From Hydrogenophaga sp. PBL-H3 (lineage in GTDB: Bacteria > Pseudomonadota > Gammaproteobacteria > Burkholderiales > Burkholderiaceae_C): 64,000 bases of DNA. Shown here one piece after another: positions 37,300 through 45,154 of this stretch (within the stretch, counting starts at the first letter, position 1; each line of letters begins with the position of its first letter). The position numbers and the translations under genes are program-made. The stretch spans positions 3,906,001-3,970,000 of the forward strand of contig NZ_CP044972.1 of assembly GCF_010104355.1 (NCBI RefSeq). The letters are read 5' to 3'. The notes beneath the pieces were generated by a model that did no database searches, was not told the DNA's origin, and worked only from the letters and a program-made list of their open reading frames with translations.

Positions 37300-38280
37300 T
37301 CAGGACGGCTTGACGTTGCCGATGCGCACCACCTCGGCCCAGCGCGGAATCTCGCGCGCGATGAGCGCGGCAAAGTCCTGCGGCTTCGACGGCATGGGTG
37401 TGGCGCCTTCGCGCGTGAGCGGCTCCAGCACCTCGGGGTGGACCAGCGCCGCGTTGATCTCTGCGTTGAGCCGCGCCACCAGGTCGGGTGGCATGCCGGC
37501 GGGGCCGACGATGCCGTACCACTGATCGGCCTCGAAGCCGGGGTAACCGCTCTCGGCCACCGTGGGCACGTTGGGCAGGGCGGGCAGGCGCTGCGGGCTC
37601 GACACCGCCAGCGCACGCAGGCGGCCACCCTGCACGTGCGGCAGGACGGCTGGCGCGCCGGTGAAGGTGCAGTCGACGCGACCACCGATCACGTCGGTGA
37701 TCGAGGGCGCCGTGCCGCGGTAGGGGATGTGCAGCATGAACATGCCCGCGCGCTGCTTGAGGTATTCAAAGGCGATGTGGGCGGCGCTGCCATTGCCGCC
37801 CGAAGCGTGCGTGAGCTGGCCGGGCTGCGCTTTGGCGCGCTCGATGAGTTGCTTCAACGAGGTGATGGGCAGCGATGCGTTGATCACCAGCACGTTGGGC
37901 ACACGGGCCACCCAGGCGATCGGGGCGAAGCTCTTCTGCGGGTCGTAGGCCAGGCCGGGGTAGATGGCGGGGTTGACGGCCAGCGTGCCGGTGTGGCCCA
38001 TGAGCAGCGTGGCGCCATTGGGCGCCGAGCGCGCCACGTCCGTGGCGCCCAGTGAACCCCCGGCACCCGGTTTGTTGTCGATCACCACGTTCACACCGAG
38101 CGCGGCGGCCAGCCGGGGCTGCAAGGCCCGGGCCAGGATGTCGGGCGAGCCGCCGGGCGGGAACGGCACCACCAGCCGGATGGTGCGGGGCAGTGTCTGG
38201 GCCCTCAGCGCGGGCGCGGCCACGGTGGCCGCGACGGCCATCAACACGGTGCGGCGGTTCAATGAAGCAGGGGAATGCAT
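37300..38280 (-). CDS. Bug/TctC-type periplasmic solute-binding protein
   Basis: The 326-residue protein is a tripartite tricarboxylate transporter-type receptor (Bug family), expanded in Burkholderiales. It has a twin-arginine-like signal (RRTVLMAVAATVAAPALRA), then IRLVVPFPPGGSPDILARAL, NKPGAGGSLGATDVARSAPNG and YRGTAPSITDVIGGRVDCTF. AGGAG precedes the start. No membrane components lie nearby, as is usual for orphan Bug receptors; the ligand (often an organic acid) is unknown. Confidence 0.92.
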   Translation of the reverse strand: MHSPASLNRRTVLMAVAATVAAPALRAQTLPRTIRLVVPFPPGGSPDILARALQPRLAAALGVNVVIDNKPGAGGSLGATDVARSAPNGATLLMGHTGTLAVNPAIYPGLAYDPQKSFAPIAWVARVPNVLVINASLPITSLKQLIERAKAQPGQLTHASGGNGSAAHIAFEYLKQRAGMFMLHIPYRGTAPSITDVIGGRVDCTFTGAPAVLPHVQGGRLRALAVSSPQRLPALPNVPTVAESGYPGFEADQWYGIVGPAGMPPDLVARLNAEINAALVHPEVLEPLTREGATPMPSKPQDFAALIAREIPRWAEVVRIGNVKPS

Positions 38281-38406
38281 ACGGGCTCCTGATGTGAGGG
38301 CGTGCAGCCTGATCGCTGCCATCTCGCCCAGTTGGAGGCTACCAGTTCCAGCCCGGTCATCACCGGGCGAAGTTCGTCCATGAGCATCCGGCGGGCCGCG
38401 AGGCAC

Positions 38407-38823
38407 TCATTCGGCCAGCAGCACCACCGTCGCCGTGCCGCTGCCCAGCAGGCCGACCTGCGCCGCGGCAGCGCGGCTCAGGTCGATGATGCGACCCCTC
38501 ACGTGGGGACCACGGTCGTTGATGCGCAGCAACACGTCTTGCCCGGTCGCGAGGTTGCGCACCCGCAAGCGCGTGCCGAAGGGCAGCGTCTTGTGGGCGG
38601 CGGTGAGATCGTGCATGTTGAAGATCTCGCCGCTGGCGGTGCGCCGCCCATGAAAGGGATCGCCGTACCACGAGGCCTGGCCCCGCTCGATCTCGCGCTC
38701 TTCCAGTACCGCGGCTGGCTCGTCCCCCTCAACCGGGTCGGGCTGCGAGGGCGCACGCGTCGCACAGCCGCCCAGCCACAACACAGTGGCCAGGGCGAGC
38801 GTGAACGCGGACTTGAAACTCAT
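38407..38823 (-). CDS. rlpA: RlpA-like double-psi beta-barrel lipoprotein
   Basis: The 138-residue lipoprotein has a lipobox LGGC at about 15-18 and a DPBB domain: ERGQASWYGDPFHGRRTASGEIFNMHDLTAAHKTLPFGTRLRVRNL, then INDRGPHVRGRIIDLSRAAAAQVG. The conserved catalytic region (H, D of DLTAAH and NDRGP) resembles RlpA septal lytic transglycosylases. It lacks the C-terminal SPOR domain of E. coli RlpA, so septal targeting is uncertain. Its start overlaps the metF stop (ATGA). Confidence 0.87.
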   Translation of the reverse strand: MSFKSAFTLALATVLWLGGCATRAPSQPDPVEGDEPAAVLEEREIERGQASWYGDPFHGRRTASGEIFNMHDLTAAHKTLPFGTRLRVRNLATGQDVLLRINDRGPHVRGRIIDLSRAAAAQVGLLGSGTATVVLLAE

Positions 38824-39650
38824 GACAGCTGCAGGCGCTTCGCGATTTCCAGCGTGGCCGCGCTCTGGTTCATGGTGTAGAAGTGCAGCGCCGGCACGCC
38901 GCCGTTGCGCAGCTGGTCGCACAGGTCGGTCACCACGTCCAGGCCGAAGGCCTTGATGGACGCCGTGTCGTCGCCAAAGGCCTGCAGGCGCAGCCGGATC
39001 CAGCGCGGGATCTCGGCGCCGCTAGCGTCCGAAAAACGCATGAGCTGCGTGGAGCTGGTGATGGGCATGATGCCGGGCACCACCGGCACGTCGGCGCCCA
39101 GCTTGTAGGCGTCGTCCACAAAGCGGAAGTAGGCGTCGCTGTTGAAGAAGTACTGGGTGATGGCCGAATGCGCGCCCGCGCGCACCTTGGTCGCGTAGGC
39201 CTGCAGATCCGACTCGGGCGACTTCGCCTGCGGGTGCACCTCCGGATACGCGGCCACCTCGATATGGAAATCGTCGCCGGTCTCCGCGCGGATGAAGGCC
39301 ACCAGGTCGCTCGCGTAGTGGAACTCGCCACCCGCGCCATAACCGCTGGGCAGATCACCGCGCAGGGCCACCAGGCGCTTCACGCCCATGGCCTTGAGCG
39401 TGGCGAGCTGCTCCCGCACCGAGGCCTTGGTGGCACCGATGCACGAGAAGTGCGAGGCCGCCGGCACCGATTCGGCGAGGATGTCGCGCACCGTGTTGAA
39501 GGTGCCTTCTTGCGTGGAGCCACCCGCGCCGTAGGTCACCGAGCAGAACTCGGGCCTCAACGCATACAGCTGCTGGCGCACCGCGCGCAGCTTCTCCACA
39601 CCCTCGGGTGTCTTGGGTGGAAAAAATTCAAAACTCACGGGCAGACCCAT
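38820..39650 (-). CDS. metF: Methylenetetrahydrofolate reductase
   Basis: MetF reduces 5,10-methylene-THF to 5-methyl-THF, the methyl donor for methionine synthesis. The 276-residue protein shows SFEFFPPKTPEG, FCSVTYGAGGSTQ, LRGDLP, AAYPEVHPQA and ITQYFFNSDAYFRFVDD, all characteristic FAD and folate-site blocks. It lies downstream of ahcY and tlyA in the same orientation, so the SAH riboswitch may also raise metF expression. It is coupled to rlpA. Confidence 0.97.
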   Translation of the reverse strand: MGLPVSFEFFPPKTPEGVEKLRAVRQQLYALRPEFCSVTYGAGGSTQEGTFNTVRDILAESVPAASHFSCIGATKASVREQLATLKAMGVKRLVALRGDLPSGYGAGGEFHYASDLVAFIRAETGDDFHIEVAAYPEVHPQAKSPESDLQAYATKVRAGAHSAITQYFFNSDAYFRFVDDAYKLGADVPVVPGIMPITSSTQLMRFSDASGAEIPRWIRLRLQAFGDDTASIKAFGLDVVTDLCDQLRNGGVPALHFYTMNQSAATLEIAKRLQLS

Positions 39651-39692
39651 GGGGTTCTCCAGAAATGTGCGGGTCCGGCGCCGCCTCCAGCT

Positions 39693-40460
39693 TCAGGCCG
39701 GCAGGCGGGCGAACACCAGAAATTCGCGATTGCCGTCACCCCCGGTGATCGGGCTCTCGAAGTAGTCCAGCAGCGCCAGGCCGCTGTCTTGGACCACCTG
39801 CTCGATGCGCTCACGCACCAGCGGGTAGCTCGCTTCGCTCTTCACGAGGCCGCCCTTGCCGATGTGCTCGGGCTGCAGTTCAAACTGCGGCTTGACCAGC
39901 ATGAGCACATGCCCACCCGCTGTGAGCAAGGGGACGAGCGCTGGCCACACCAGCGTCTGCGAGATGAAGGACAGGTCGCCCACGATCAGGTCGAACGGTG
40001 CGGCGGCAGCTGAGCCGCCCGCATCCATCAAGGCCTCAACGGTGAGATCACGCGCATTGCAGCGCTCGATACACACCACCCGCGCGTCAGCGCGCAGGCG
40101 CGGATGCAGCTGGCCCTGGCCCACGTCCACGCCCACCACCTGCTGTGCGCCGCGCTGCAGCAGGCAGTCGGTGAAACCACCGCTGCTCTGCCCCACGTCG
40201 AGGCAGCGCAGGCCACGCACGTCAAGCGCCACGCGTTGCAGCGCACCGTCGAGCTTGAGGCCACCGCGCGAGACAAAACGCGTCTCGGCGTTGTCCACCG
40301 CTTGCAACTCCACCGTCTCGCGCAGCTCTTCGCCGTTCTTCGAGACGGTTTTCCAGTCGCCCGGCGGCAGCCGCCAGCGCACACCCGATGCAATCAGCCG
40401 TTGCGCTTGCGACTTGGAAGCCGCCAGCCCGCGCTCGACGAGCAGTTGGTCTGCCCGCAT
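39693..40460 (-). CDS. tlyA: TlyA-family rRNA methyltransferase
   Basis: The 255-residue protein combines an N-terminal S4 RNA-binding domain (MRADQLLVERGLAASKSQAQRLIASG) with an FtsJ-type Rossmann methyltransferase. The K-D-K-type residues appear in SRGGLKLDGAL, VGDLSFIS and LVKPQFELQ, and the SAM motif is CLDVGQSSGGFTDCLLQRGA. TlyA enzymes 2'-O-methylate cytidines in rRNA; the older 'haemolysin' label is a misnomer. It starts 5 bases after ahcY and so places a SAM-consuming enzyme in the SAH-recycling operon. Confidence 0.92.
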   Translation of the reverse strand: MRADQLLVERGLAASKSQAQRLIASGVRWRLPPGDWKTVSKNGEELRETVELQAVDNAETRFVSRGGLKLDGALQRVALDVRGLRCLDVGQSSGGFTDCLLQRGAQQVVGVDVGQGQLHPRLRADARVVCIERCNARDLTVEALMDAGGSAAAAPFDLIVGDLSFISQTLVWPALVPLLTAGGHVLMLVKPQFELQPEHIGKGGLVKSEASYPLVRERIEQVVQDSGLALLDYFESPITGGDGNREFLVFARLPA

Positions 40461-40465
40461 GCGGA

Positions 40466-41899
40466 TCAGTAGCGGTAGGTGTTGGCCTTGTACGGACCTT
40501 GCTTGGAGACGCCGATGTAGGCCGCCTGCTCGTCGCTCAGTTCGGTCAGCATGGCGCCGACTTTCTTCAGGTGCAGACGCGCGACCTTCTCATCCAGGTG
40601 CTTGGGCAGCACGTAGACCTTGCCGGCTTCGTACTGGTCCTGCTTGGTGAACAGCTCGATCTGCGCAATGGTCTGGTTGGCGAAGCTCGACGACATCACG
40701 AAGCTGGGGTGGCCAGTGGCGCAACCCAGGTTCACCAGGCGGCCCTTGGCCAGCAGGGTGATCTTCTTGCCGTCGGGGAAGGTGATGTGGTCGACCTGGG
40801 GTTTGATCTCGTCCCACACACACTTTTCGAGCGAGGCCACGTCGATCTCGTTGTCGAAGTGACCGATGTTGCAGACGATGGCTTCGTCTTTCATGGCGGC
40901 CATGTGCTCGTAACGGATCACGTTCTTGTTGCCAGTGGCGGACACAAAGATGTCGCACTTGTCGGCTGCGTATTCCATGGTCACGACCTTGAAGCCTTCC
41001 ATTGCGGCCTGCAGGGCGTTGATGGGGTCGATCTCGGTCACCCAGACCTGGGCGCTGAGGGCGCGCAGGGCCTGGGCCGAGCCCTTGCCCACGTCACCGT
41101 AACCAGCGACCACGCAGACCTTGCCGGCGATCATCACGTCGGTGGCGCGCTTGATGGAGTCGACCAGCGACTCGCGGCAGCCGTACAGGTTGTCGAACTT
41201 GCTCTTGGTCACGCTGTCGTTGACGTTGATGGCGCGGAACTGCAGTGTTCCCTTGGCCGACATCTCGTTCAGGCGCAGCACGCCGGTGGTGGTCTCTTCG
41301 GTCACGCCGATGATCTGCGCCGCCTTGCGGGTGTACCAGGTCTTGTCTTCGGAGAGCTTGGCCTTGATGGCGTTGAACAGGCAGATCTCTTCTTCGCTCT
41401 GTGGATTGTTCAGGACGGAGGCGTCCTTCTCGGCGCGCTGGCCCAGGTGCATGAGCAGGGTGGCGTCGCCGCCGTCGTCCAGGATCATGTTGGGGCCTTC
41501 GCCTTCGGTGCCGGCGGCGCCGAATTCAAAGATGCGGTGGGTGAAGTCCCAGTACTCGTCCAGCGACTCGCCCTTGTGTGCGAACACCGGCGTGCCGTTG
41601 GCCACCAGTGCGGCGGCGGCGTGGTCTTGCGTGGAGAAGATGTTGCACGAGGCCCAGCGCACGCTGGCGCCCAGGGCTTGCAGGGTTTCGACCAGCACGG
41701 CGGTCTGGATCGTCATGTGGATGCTGCCGGTGATGCGCGCACCCTTGAGCGGCTGCGCCTTGGCGAACTCTTCGCGGATGGCCATCAGGCCGGGCATTTC
41801 GGTCTCGGCGATCTTGACTTCCTTGCGGCCCCAATCGGCCAGGGTGATGTCGGCGATCGCGCAATCGGTGAAGGTGGGGTTGTTCAGACGGGCATTCAT
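40466..41899 (-). CDS. ahcY: S-adenosylhomocysteine hydrolase
   Basis: AhcY splits S-adenosylhomocysteine into adenosine and homocysteine, relieving inhibition of methyltransferases. The 477-residue protein carries NAD-binding [14 protein letters not shown], the substrate region [30 protein letters not shown] and the C-terminal [12 protein letters not shown]. Start 41899 ([10 protein letters not shown]) has GGAG upstream. The leader holds a SAH riboswitch with a terminator, so rising SAH should turn this gene on. It heads ahcY-tlyA-metF-rlpA. Confidence 0.98.
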   Translation of the reverse strand: MNARLNNPTFTDCAIADITLADWGRKEVKIAETEMPGLMAIREEFAKAQPLKGARITGSIHMTIQTAVLVETLQALGASVRWASCNIFSTQDHAAAALVANGTPVFAHKGESLDEYWDFTHRIFEFGAAGTEGEGPNMILDDGGDATLLMHLGQRAEKDASVLNNPQSEEEICLFNAIKAKLSEDKTWYTRKAAQIIGVTEETTTGVLRLNEMSAKGTLQFRAINVNDSVTKSKFDNLYGCRESLVDSIKRATDVMIAGKVCVVAGYGDVGKGSAQALRALSAQVWVTEIDPINALQAAMEGFKVVTMEYAADKCDIFVSATGNKNVIRYEHMAAMKDEAIVCNIGHFDNEIDVASLEKCVWDEIKPQVDHITFPDGKKITLLAKGRLVNLGCATGHPSFVMSSSFANQTIAQIELFTKQDQYEAGKVYVLPKHLDEKVARLHLKKVGAMLTELSDEQAAYIGVSKQGPYKANTYRY

Positions 41900-41940
41900 G
41901 GTTCGCTCCAGTAAGGATGGATAAACCACATCAGCGGGCG

Positions 41941-41972
41941 AAAAAAAGCTCATCGCACGGATGTGGATGAGC
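41941..41972 (-). terminator. Expression-platform terminator of the SAH riboswitch
   Basis: On the minus strand GCTCATC (41972-41966), an 11-base loop and GATGAGC (41954-41948) form a stem followed by seven U residues. The 5' arm GCTC is also the 3' strand of the aptamer, so aptamer folding and terminator formation exclude each other, giving a ligand-on switch. Confidence 0.88.
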
Positions 41973-42034
41973 GTCGTTGCATGGATGGTCCGAGCCTCAC
42001 GCCCCGCAAATGGGGACGCTGCAACGCTCCTCGG
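41968..42034 (-). promoter_or_regulatory. SAH riboswitch aptamer
   Basis: The minus strand reads CCGAGGAGCGTTGCAGC at the 5' side, GAGGCTCGG in the middle and GCAACGACGCTCA at the 3' side. These match the conserved SAH-riboswitch core: GAGCGTTGC pairs with GCAACGACGCTC, and CCGAG pairs with CTCGG as the pseudoknot/P2 element. A TAAAAT -10 at 42047-42042 puts the start of transcription at about 42035, right at the aptamer edge. SAH binding should prevent the terminator at 41941-41972. Confidence 0.92.
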
Positions 42035-42126
42035 ATGCGGGATTTTAGCCCAGCAAGCCTGCGGGTGGGTGTTTGTAGGGACTCAAACCCGGACCTGCTA
42101 CACGCCTGTGCGACACTCCCGGCCCC

Positions 42127-42939
42127 ATGCCGACCCTCCCCACGCCCTCCCCGCTCGTCCTGTGGCCCGCCGCGGCGCGCGCGCGCATCCATGGGGTGTT
42201 GACCGACATCGACGACACATTGACGACCAACGGTGCCATCACGCCCGATGCGCTGGACGCCTTGCACCGCCTGCGCGCCGCTGGCCTGCCGGTGCTGGCC
42301 ATCACCGGCCGGCCGGCCGGCTGGAGCGAGGCCTTTGCACTGGCCTGGCCGGTGGACGCGATCGTGGCGGAAAACGGCGCCGTGGCGCTGTGGCGCAGCG
42401 ACGACGGCCGGCTCCGCCGGGACTACCTTCAAGACGCCGCCACCCGAACCACCAACTTCGCCCGCCTGCAGGCCACGGCACAGCGCGTGCTGCGCGAACT
42501 GCCGCAAACCCGGCTGGCCACCGACAGCCCCGGGCGCGAAACCGACATCGCCATCGACCACAGCGAGTTCGCGCACCTGAACGAAGCCGAGATCGCGCAG
42601 GTGGTGGCGCTGATGCGCCGCGATGGCCTCAACGCCACCGTGAGCTCGATCCACATCAACGGCTGGATCGGCGATCACGACAAGCTGGCCGGCGCGCGCT
42701 GGATCGTGCGCACGCGCCTGGGCCGCGACCTGGATACCGAACTCGACCGCTGGGTCTACGTGGGCGACTCCACCAACGACGCGCGCATGTTCGGCCACTT
42801 CCCGCACAGCGTGGGCGTGGCCAACGTGGCGCGCTTCTGGGCCGCGCTCAGCCACCACCCGCGCTTTGTCGCGCAGGGCGCGCGCGGCGCGGGATTTGCC
42901 GAAGTGGCGGACGCGGTGCTCTCGGCCATCGACAAATGA
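42127..42939 (+). CDS. HAD-superfamily phosphatase
   Basis: The 270-residue soluble hydrolase has motif I TDIDDTLT (about 26-33), motif II AITGRP, a Lys region (DHDKLAGARW) and motif IV GDSTNDARMF. The cap insertion (about 85-200) and overall layout resemble type IIB HAD enzymes such as sucrose-phosphate or mannosyl-3-phosphoglycerate phosphatases. The substrate is unknown. It is coupled to the MFS transporter gene (ATGA), hinting that the transporter may export or import its product. Confidence 0.88.
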   Translation: MPTLPTPSPLVLWPAAARARIHGVLTDIDDTLTTNGAITPDALDALHRLRAAGLPVLAITGRPAGWSEAFALAWPVDAIVAENGAVALWRSDDGRLRRDYLQDAATRTTNFARLQATAQRVLRELPQTRLATDSPGRETDIAIDHSEFAHLNEAEIAQVVALMRRDGLNATVSSIHINGWIGDHDKLAGARWIVRTRLGRDLDTELDRWVYVGDSTNDARMFGHFPHSVGVANVARFWAALSHHPRFVAQGARGAGFAEVADAVLSAIDK

Positions 42940-44210
42940 GCGAACACCCGCTGCCGCCGCAGCACAGCCAGGCCCTCACCGGCACCGCGCCCAGCGCGCT
43001 GGTGCCCGCACAGGCGCGCCTCGGGCTGGTGGCCATCTTTGGCTCCACCTTCTTCCAGCTGGTGGGCTACTTCATGCTCATGCCACTGCTGCTCTTGCGA
43101 CTCAAGGGCGATGGCGTGTCCACGGCGCTGGCCGGCGTGTTCGTGGCCACCGGCTGGCTCGGCGTGTTCGCCATGACACCGTTTGCCTCGGCCATCACGC
43201 AGCGCCTGGGCAGGCGGCCCTCGCTGTGGCTCGCGGCCTTCGTGCCGGTGGTGGCCATCATGGGTTTCCTGTTCAGCCACTCGCTGGTGTTGTGGTTCGT
43301 GTGCATCCTCATCGAAGGCATGGCCGCCGGCCTGCGCTGGGTGCTGGCCGAAGCCGTGGTGGCGGAGTTTTCACCGCCCACACAGCGAGGGCGCAACGTC
43401 GGCATTTTCGAGACCATGGTCGGCACCACCTTCGTGCTCGGCCCGCTGGTGCTGGCCTGGTACGGCGCGCAGAGCGATGCGGCGCTCTGGCTGGCGCTGG
43501 CGCTCACCGTGTTCGGCCTGGGCTGGAGTCTGCTCATTCCGCGCCTGCCTGCCGCCGCCGATGCGCACAACGCCAAGGTTGGCCTATCGGGCGTGTGGCA
43601 CGCGCTGCGCCTGCACCCGCTGATCATGACGGTGGGGTTTGTGGGCGGTTTCTTCGAGAGCGGCCTCACGTCCATCCTGCCGCTGTACGGTCTGGCGCTG
43701 GGCCTGGGCGCCACCGCCGCTGCGCTGCTGGTGTCGGCCAGCGGCCTGGGCAGCGCCATCATGATGCTGCCCGCCGGCCTGCTGGCCGACCGCCTGGCCC
43801 ACCACCCTGCACAACGCTGGGGCAACGCCCGCGCCAGCCGCCTGACGATCATGCGGATGTGTGCGCTCATCACGCTGCTGGCCACGCTGGTGATTCCCTT
43901 CGTGGCCGGCACACCCTGGCTGGCCGCGCCAGTGGCCTTTTTATGGGGTGGCGCCGGCGGCAGCCTCTACACCCTGGCCATGATCGACATCGGCTCGCGC
44001 GAAGACGGCATCACGCTGGTCAACAGCACCGCCGTGCTGGTGCTCTCCTACACGCTGGGCGGCGTGCTGGCGCCGGCCGCCGGCGCCGCGGCCCTGCAGT
44101 GGGCGCCCACGGTGGGATTTCCGGTGCTGTTGTTGTCGGTGGCCGGGCTGGGCTGGTGGCTGTTGAGACGCGCAGCGCCGTCCCCATCTGCGGGAACCCC
44201 ACGGGGTTAA
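42936..44210 (+). CDS. MFS transporter
   Basis: The 424-residue inner-membrane protein has 12 predicted helices. The helix 2-3 loop motif reads ITQRLGRRPSLW and a central cytoplasmic loop lies at about 205-225. It resembles YfcJ/tetracycline-type drug and sugar exporters but has no residue set that fixes the substrate. It is translationally coupled to the HAD phosphatase. The last 15 residues (APSPSAGTPRG) are low-complexity. Confidence 0.9.
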   Translation: MSEHPLPPQHSQALTGTAPSALVPAQARLGLVAIFGSTFFQLVGYFMLMPLLLLRLKGDGVSTALAGVFVATGWLGVFAMTPFASAITQRLGRRPSLWLAAFVPVVAIMGFLFSHSLVLWFVCILIEGMAAGLRWVLAEAVVAEFSPPTQRGRNVGIFETMVGTTFVLGPLVLAWYGAQSDAALWLALALTVFGLGWSLLIPRLPAAADAHNAKVGLSGVWHALRLHPLIMTVGFVGGFFESGLTSILPLYGLALGLGATAAALLVSASGLGSAIMMLPAGLLADRLAHHPAQRWGNARASRLTIMRMCALITLLATLVIPFVAGTPWLAAPVAFLWGGAGGSLYTLAMIDIGSREDGITLVNSTAVLVLSYTLGGVLAPAAGAAALQWAPTVGFPVLLLSVAGLGWWLLRRAAPSPSAGTPRG

Positions 44211-44262
44211 GCTGCTCCCAAGGGTGCATTCCGCGTTTCCGCCCTGCGAAAGGACCCTCCCC

Positions 44263-44646
44263 ATGGCCATCCCCTGGCTGCTCGCCCTCAAAGTGATTCC
44301 CTGGGGCGACGTGATCGAACACGCGCCCAAGGTGCTCAACGCCGCGCGCAAACTGATGGAGCGGCAGAAGACGCCCGAGACAGCGCCCGTCACCGGCGCG
44401 CCCATGGACCTCGTGTCGGACACACCGCCCAGCCTGGGTGAACTGCGCAACCGGCTCATTGAAGCCCGGCAACTGATCGACCAGCAGACGCAGACACAGA
44501 CCCAGATGGCGCAGACCCTGGCTGAGCTGGCCGAGCAGAACGCGCGCCTGGTCGCCGCTGTGGAGTTGCTGCGCGTGCGCACGCGCGTGCTCATGTTTGT
44601 GCTCGCCGCGCTGGGCATCGGCGTGGTCGCGCTGTTCGCGCGCTGA
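44263..44646 (+). CDS. Small coiled-coil, tail-anchored membrane protein
   Basis: The 127-residue protein is of unknown function. It has a short hydrophobic start (IPWLLALKVIPWGDVIEHAPKV), a Pro-rich linker, a coiled coil (about 65-105: LRNRLIEARQLIDQQTQTQTQMAQTLAELAEQNARL) and a C-terminal membrane helix (about 109-126). It is probably anchored by its tail with the coil in the cytoplasm. AGGA precedes the start. The gene lies 52 bp after the MFS gene and converges with the YkgJ-type gene without a gap. I do not recognise the family. Confidence 0.75.
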   Translation: MAIPWLLALKVIPWGDVIEHAPKVLNAARKLMERQKTPETAPVTGAPMDLVSDTPPSLGELRNRLIEARQLIDQQTQTQTQMAQTLAELAEQNARLVAAVELLRVRTRVLMFVLAALGIGVVALFAR

Positions 44647-44970
44647 TCAGCCCCGATCGCTGTTCAGGTGGGCATCGCACCCCCCACCCGCGGCAATCCA
44701 CCGCCCCGCCAGCTTCTGCAACACCGGTGCCGCCCAGCGCCAGCGCGGGCCCAGCACACCGGCGGCATCAGTGATGGCACCGCAGCGGTAGACCGATTGC
44801 ACTTCGTCCCATCGCAAGGCATCACACGCCCCGCTGCGCTTGCGTGAAAGCACCTGCCCGAGTGGGCAAGGCTCGGCCAGGCAGCACACGCCACAGCCGT
44901 TGCAGGGTGCGCCCAGCGCAGGCTGGAGAGGTGCGGCCGGGTGGATGTGGATGACCTGGTGTGCGCTCAC
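44647..44970 (-). CDS. YkgJ-type cysteine-cluster protein
   Basis: The 107-residue protein has the CxxCxxCC-type cluster CNGCGVCCLAEPCPLG (about 22-37) and further Cys in ACDAL, YRCG and GGCDAH, features of the YkgJ/CxxCxxCC family (putative Fe-S or zinc binding, function unknown). The GTG at 44970 (VSAHQVIHIHP) is chosen; the frame stays open for 37 codons upstream only because it runs through 21-bp tandem repeats whose length is a multiple of three. It is convergent with the coiled-coil gene, with no gap. Confidence 0.75.
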   Translation of the reverse strand: MSAHQVIHIHPAAPLQPALGAPCNGCGVCCLAEPCPLGQVLSRKRSGACDALRWDEVQSVYRCGAITDAAGVLGPRWRWAAPVLQKLAGRWIAAGGGCDAHLNSDRG

Positions 44971-45000
44971 GCCTTGCCTTGTTTGAATCGAACCCGCATC

Positions 45001-45141
45001 CGTTCGGGCTGAGCCCATACCCGTTCGGACTGAGCCCATACCCGTTCGGGCTGAGCCTGTCGAAGCCCCGCCCACCAGCATCGCGCAAGCCCTTCGACAG
45101 GCTCAGGGCGAACGGACAAGGTGAGCTCAGGGCAAACGGGG
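45001..45141. repeat. Cluster of REP-like repeats with 21-bp tandem copies
   Basis: CGTTCGG(G/A)CTGAGCCCATAC occurs at 45001, 45022 and 45043 with an exact 21-bp period; the third copy continues into the full CTGAGCCTGTCGAAGCCC unit. Inverted copies follow at 45086-45117 and, degenerate, at 45125-45141. The cluster fills the gap between the YkgJ-type gene and the uvrA stop. It is the same family as at 9924-9997. Confidence 0.88.
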
Positions 45142-45154
45142 GAAAGGACGTTCA

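Noticed and set aside
42065..42110. tRNA T-arm-like sequence on the minus strand (GGGTTTGAGTCCC) between the HAD gene and ahcY leader.
   Set aside because: No matching acceptor, D or anticodon arms are found at the right distance, and the invariant C of the T-loop is missing.
41961..42935. Long upstream extension of the MFS transporter frame through the HAD gene.
   Set aside because: The extension reads as an out-of-frame Arg/Pro-rich shadow of the HAD phosphatase; the ATG at 42936 with ATGA coupling is the natural start.
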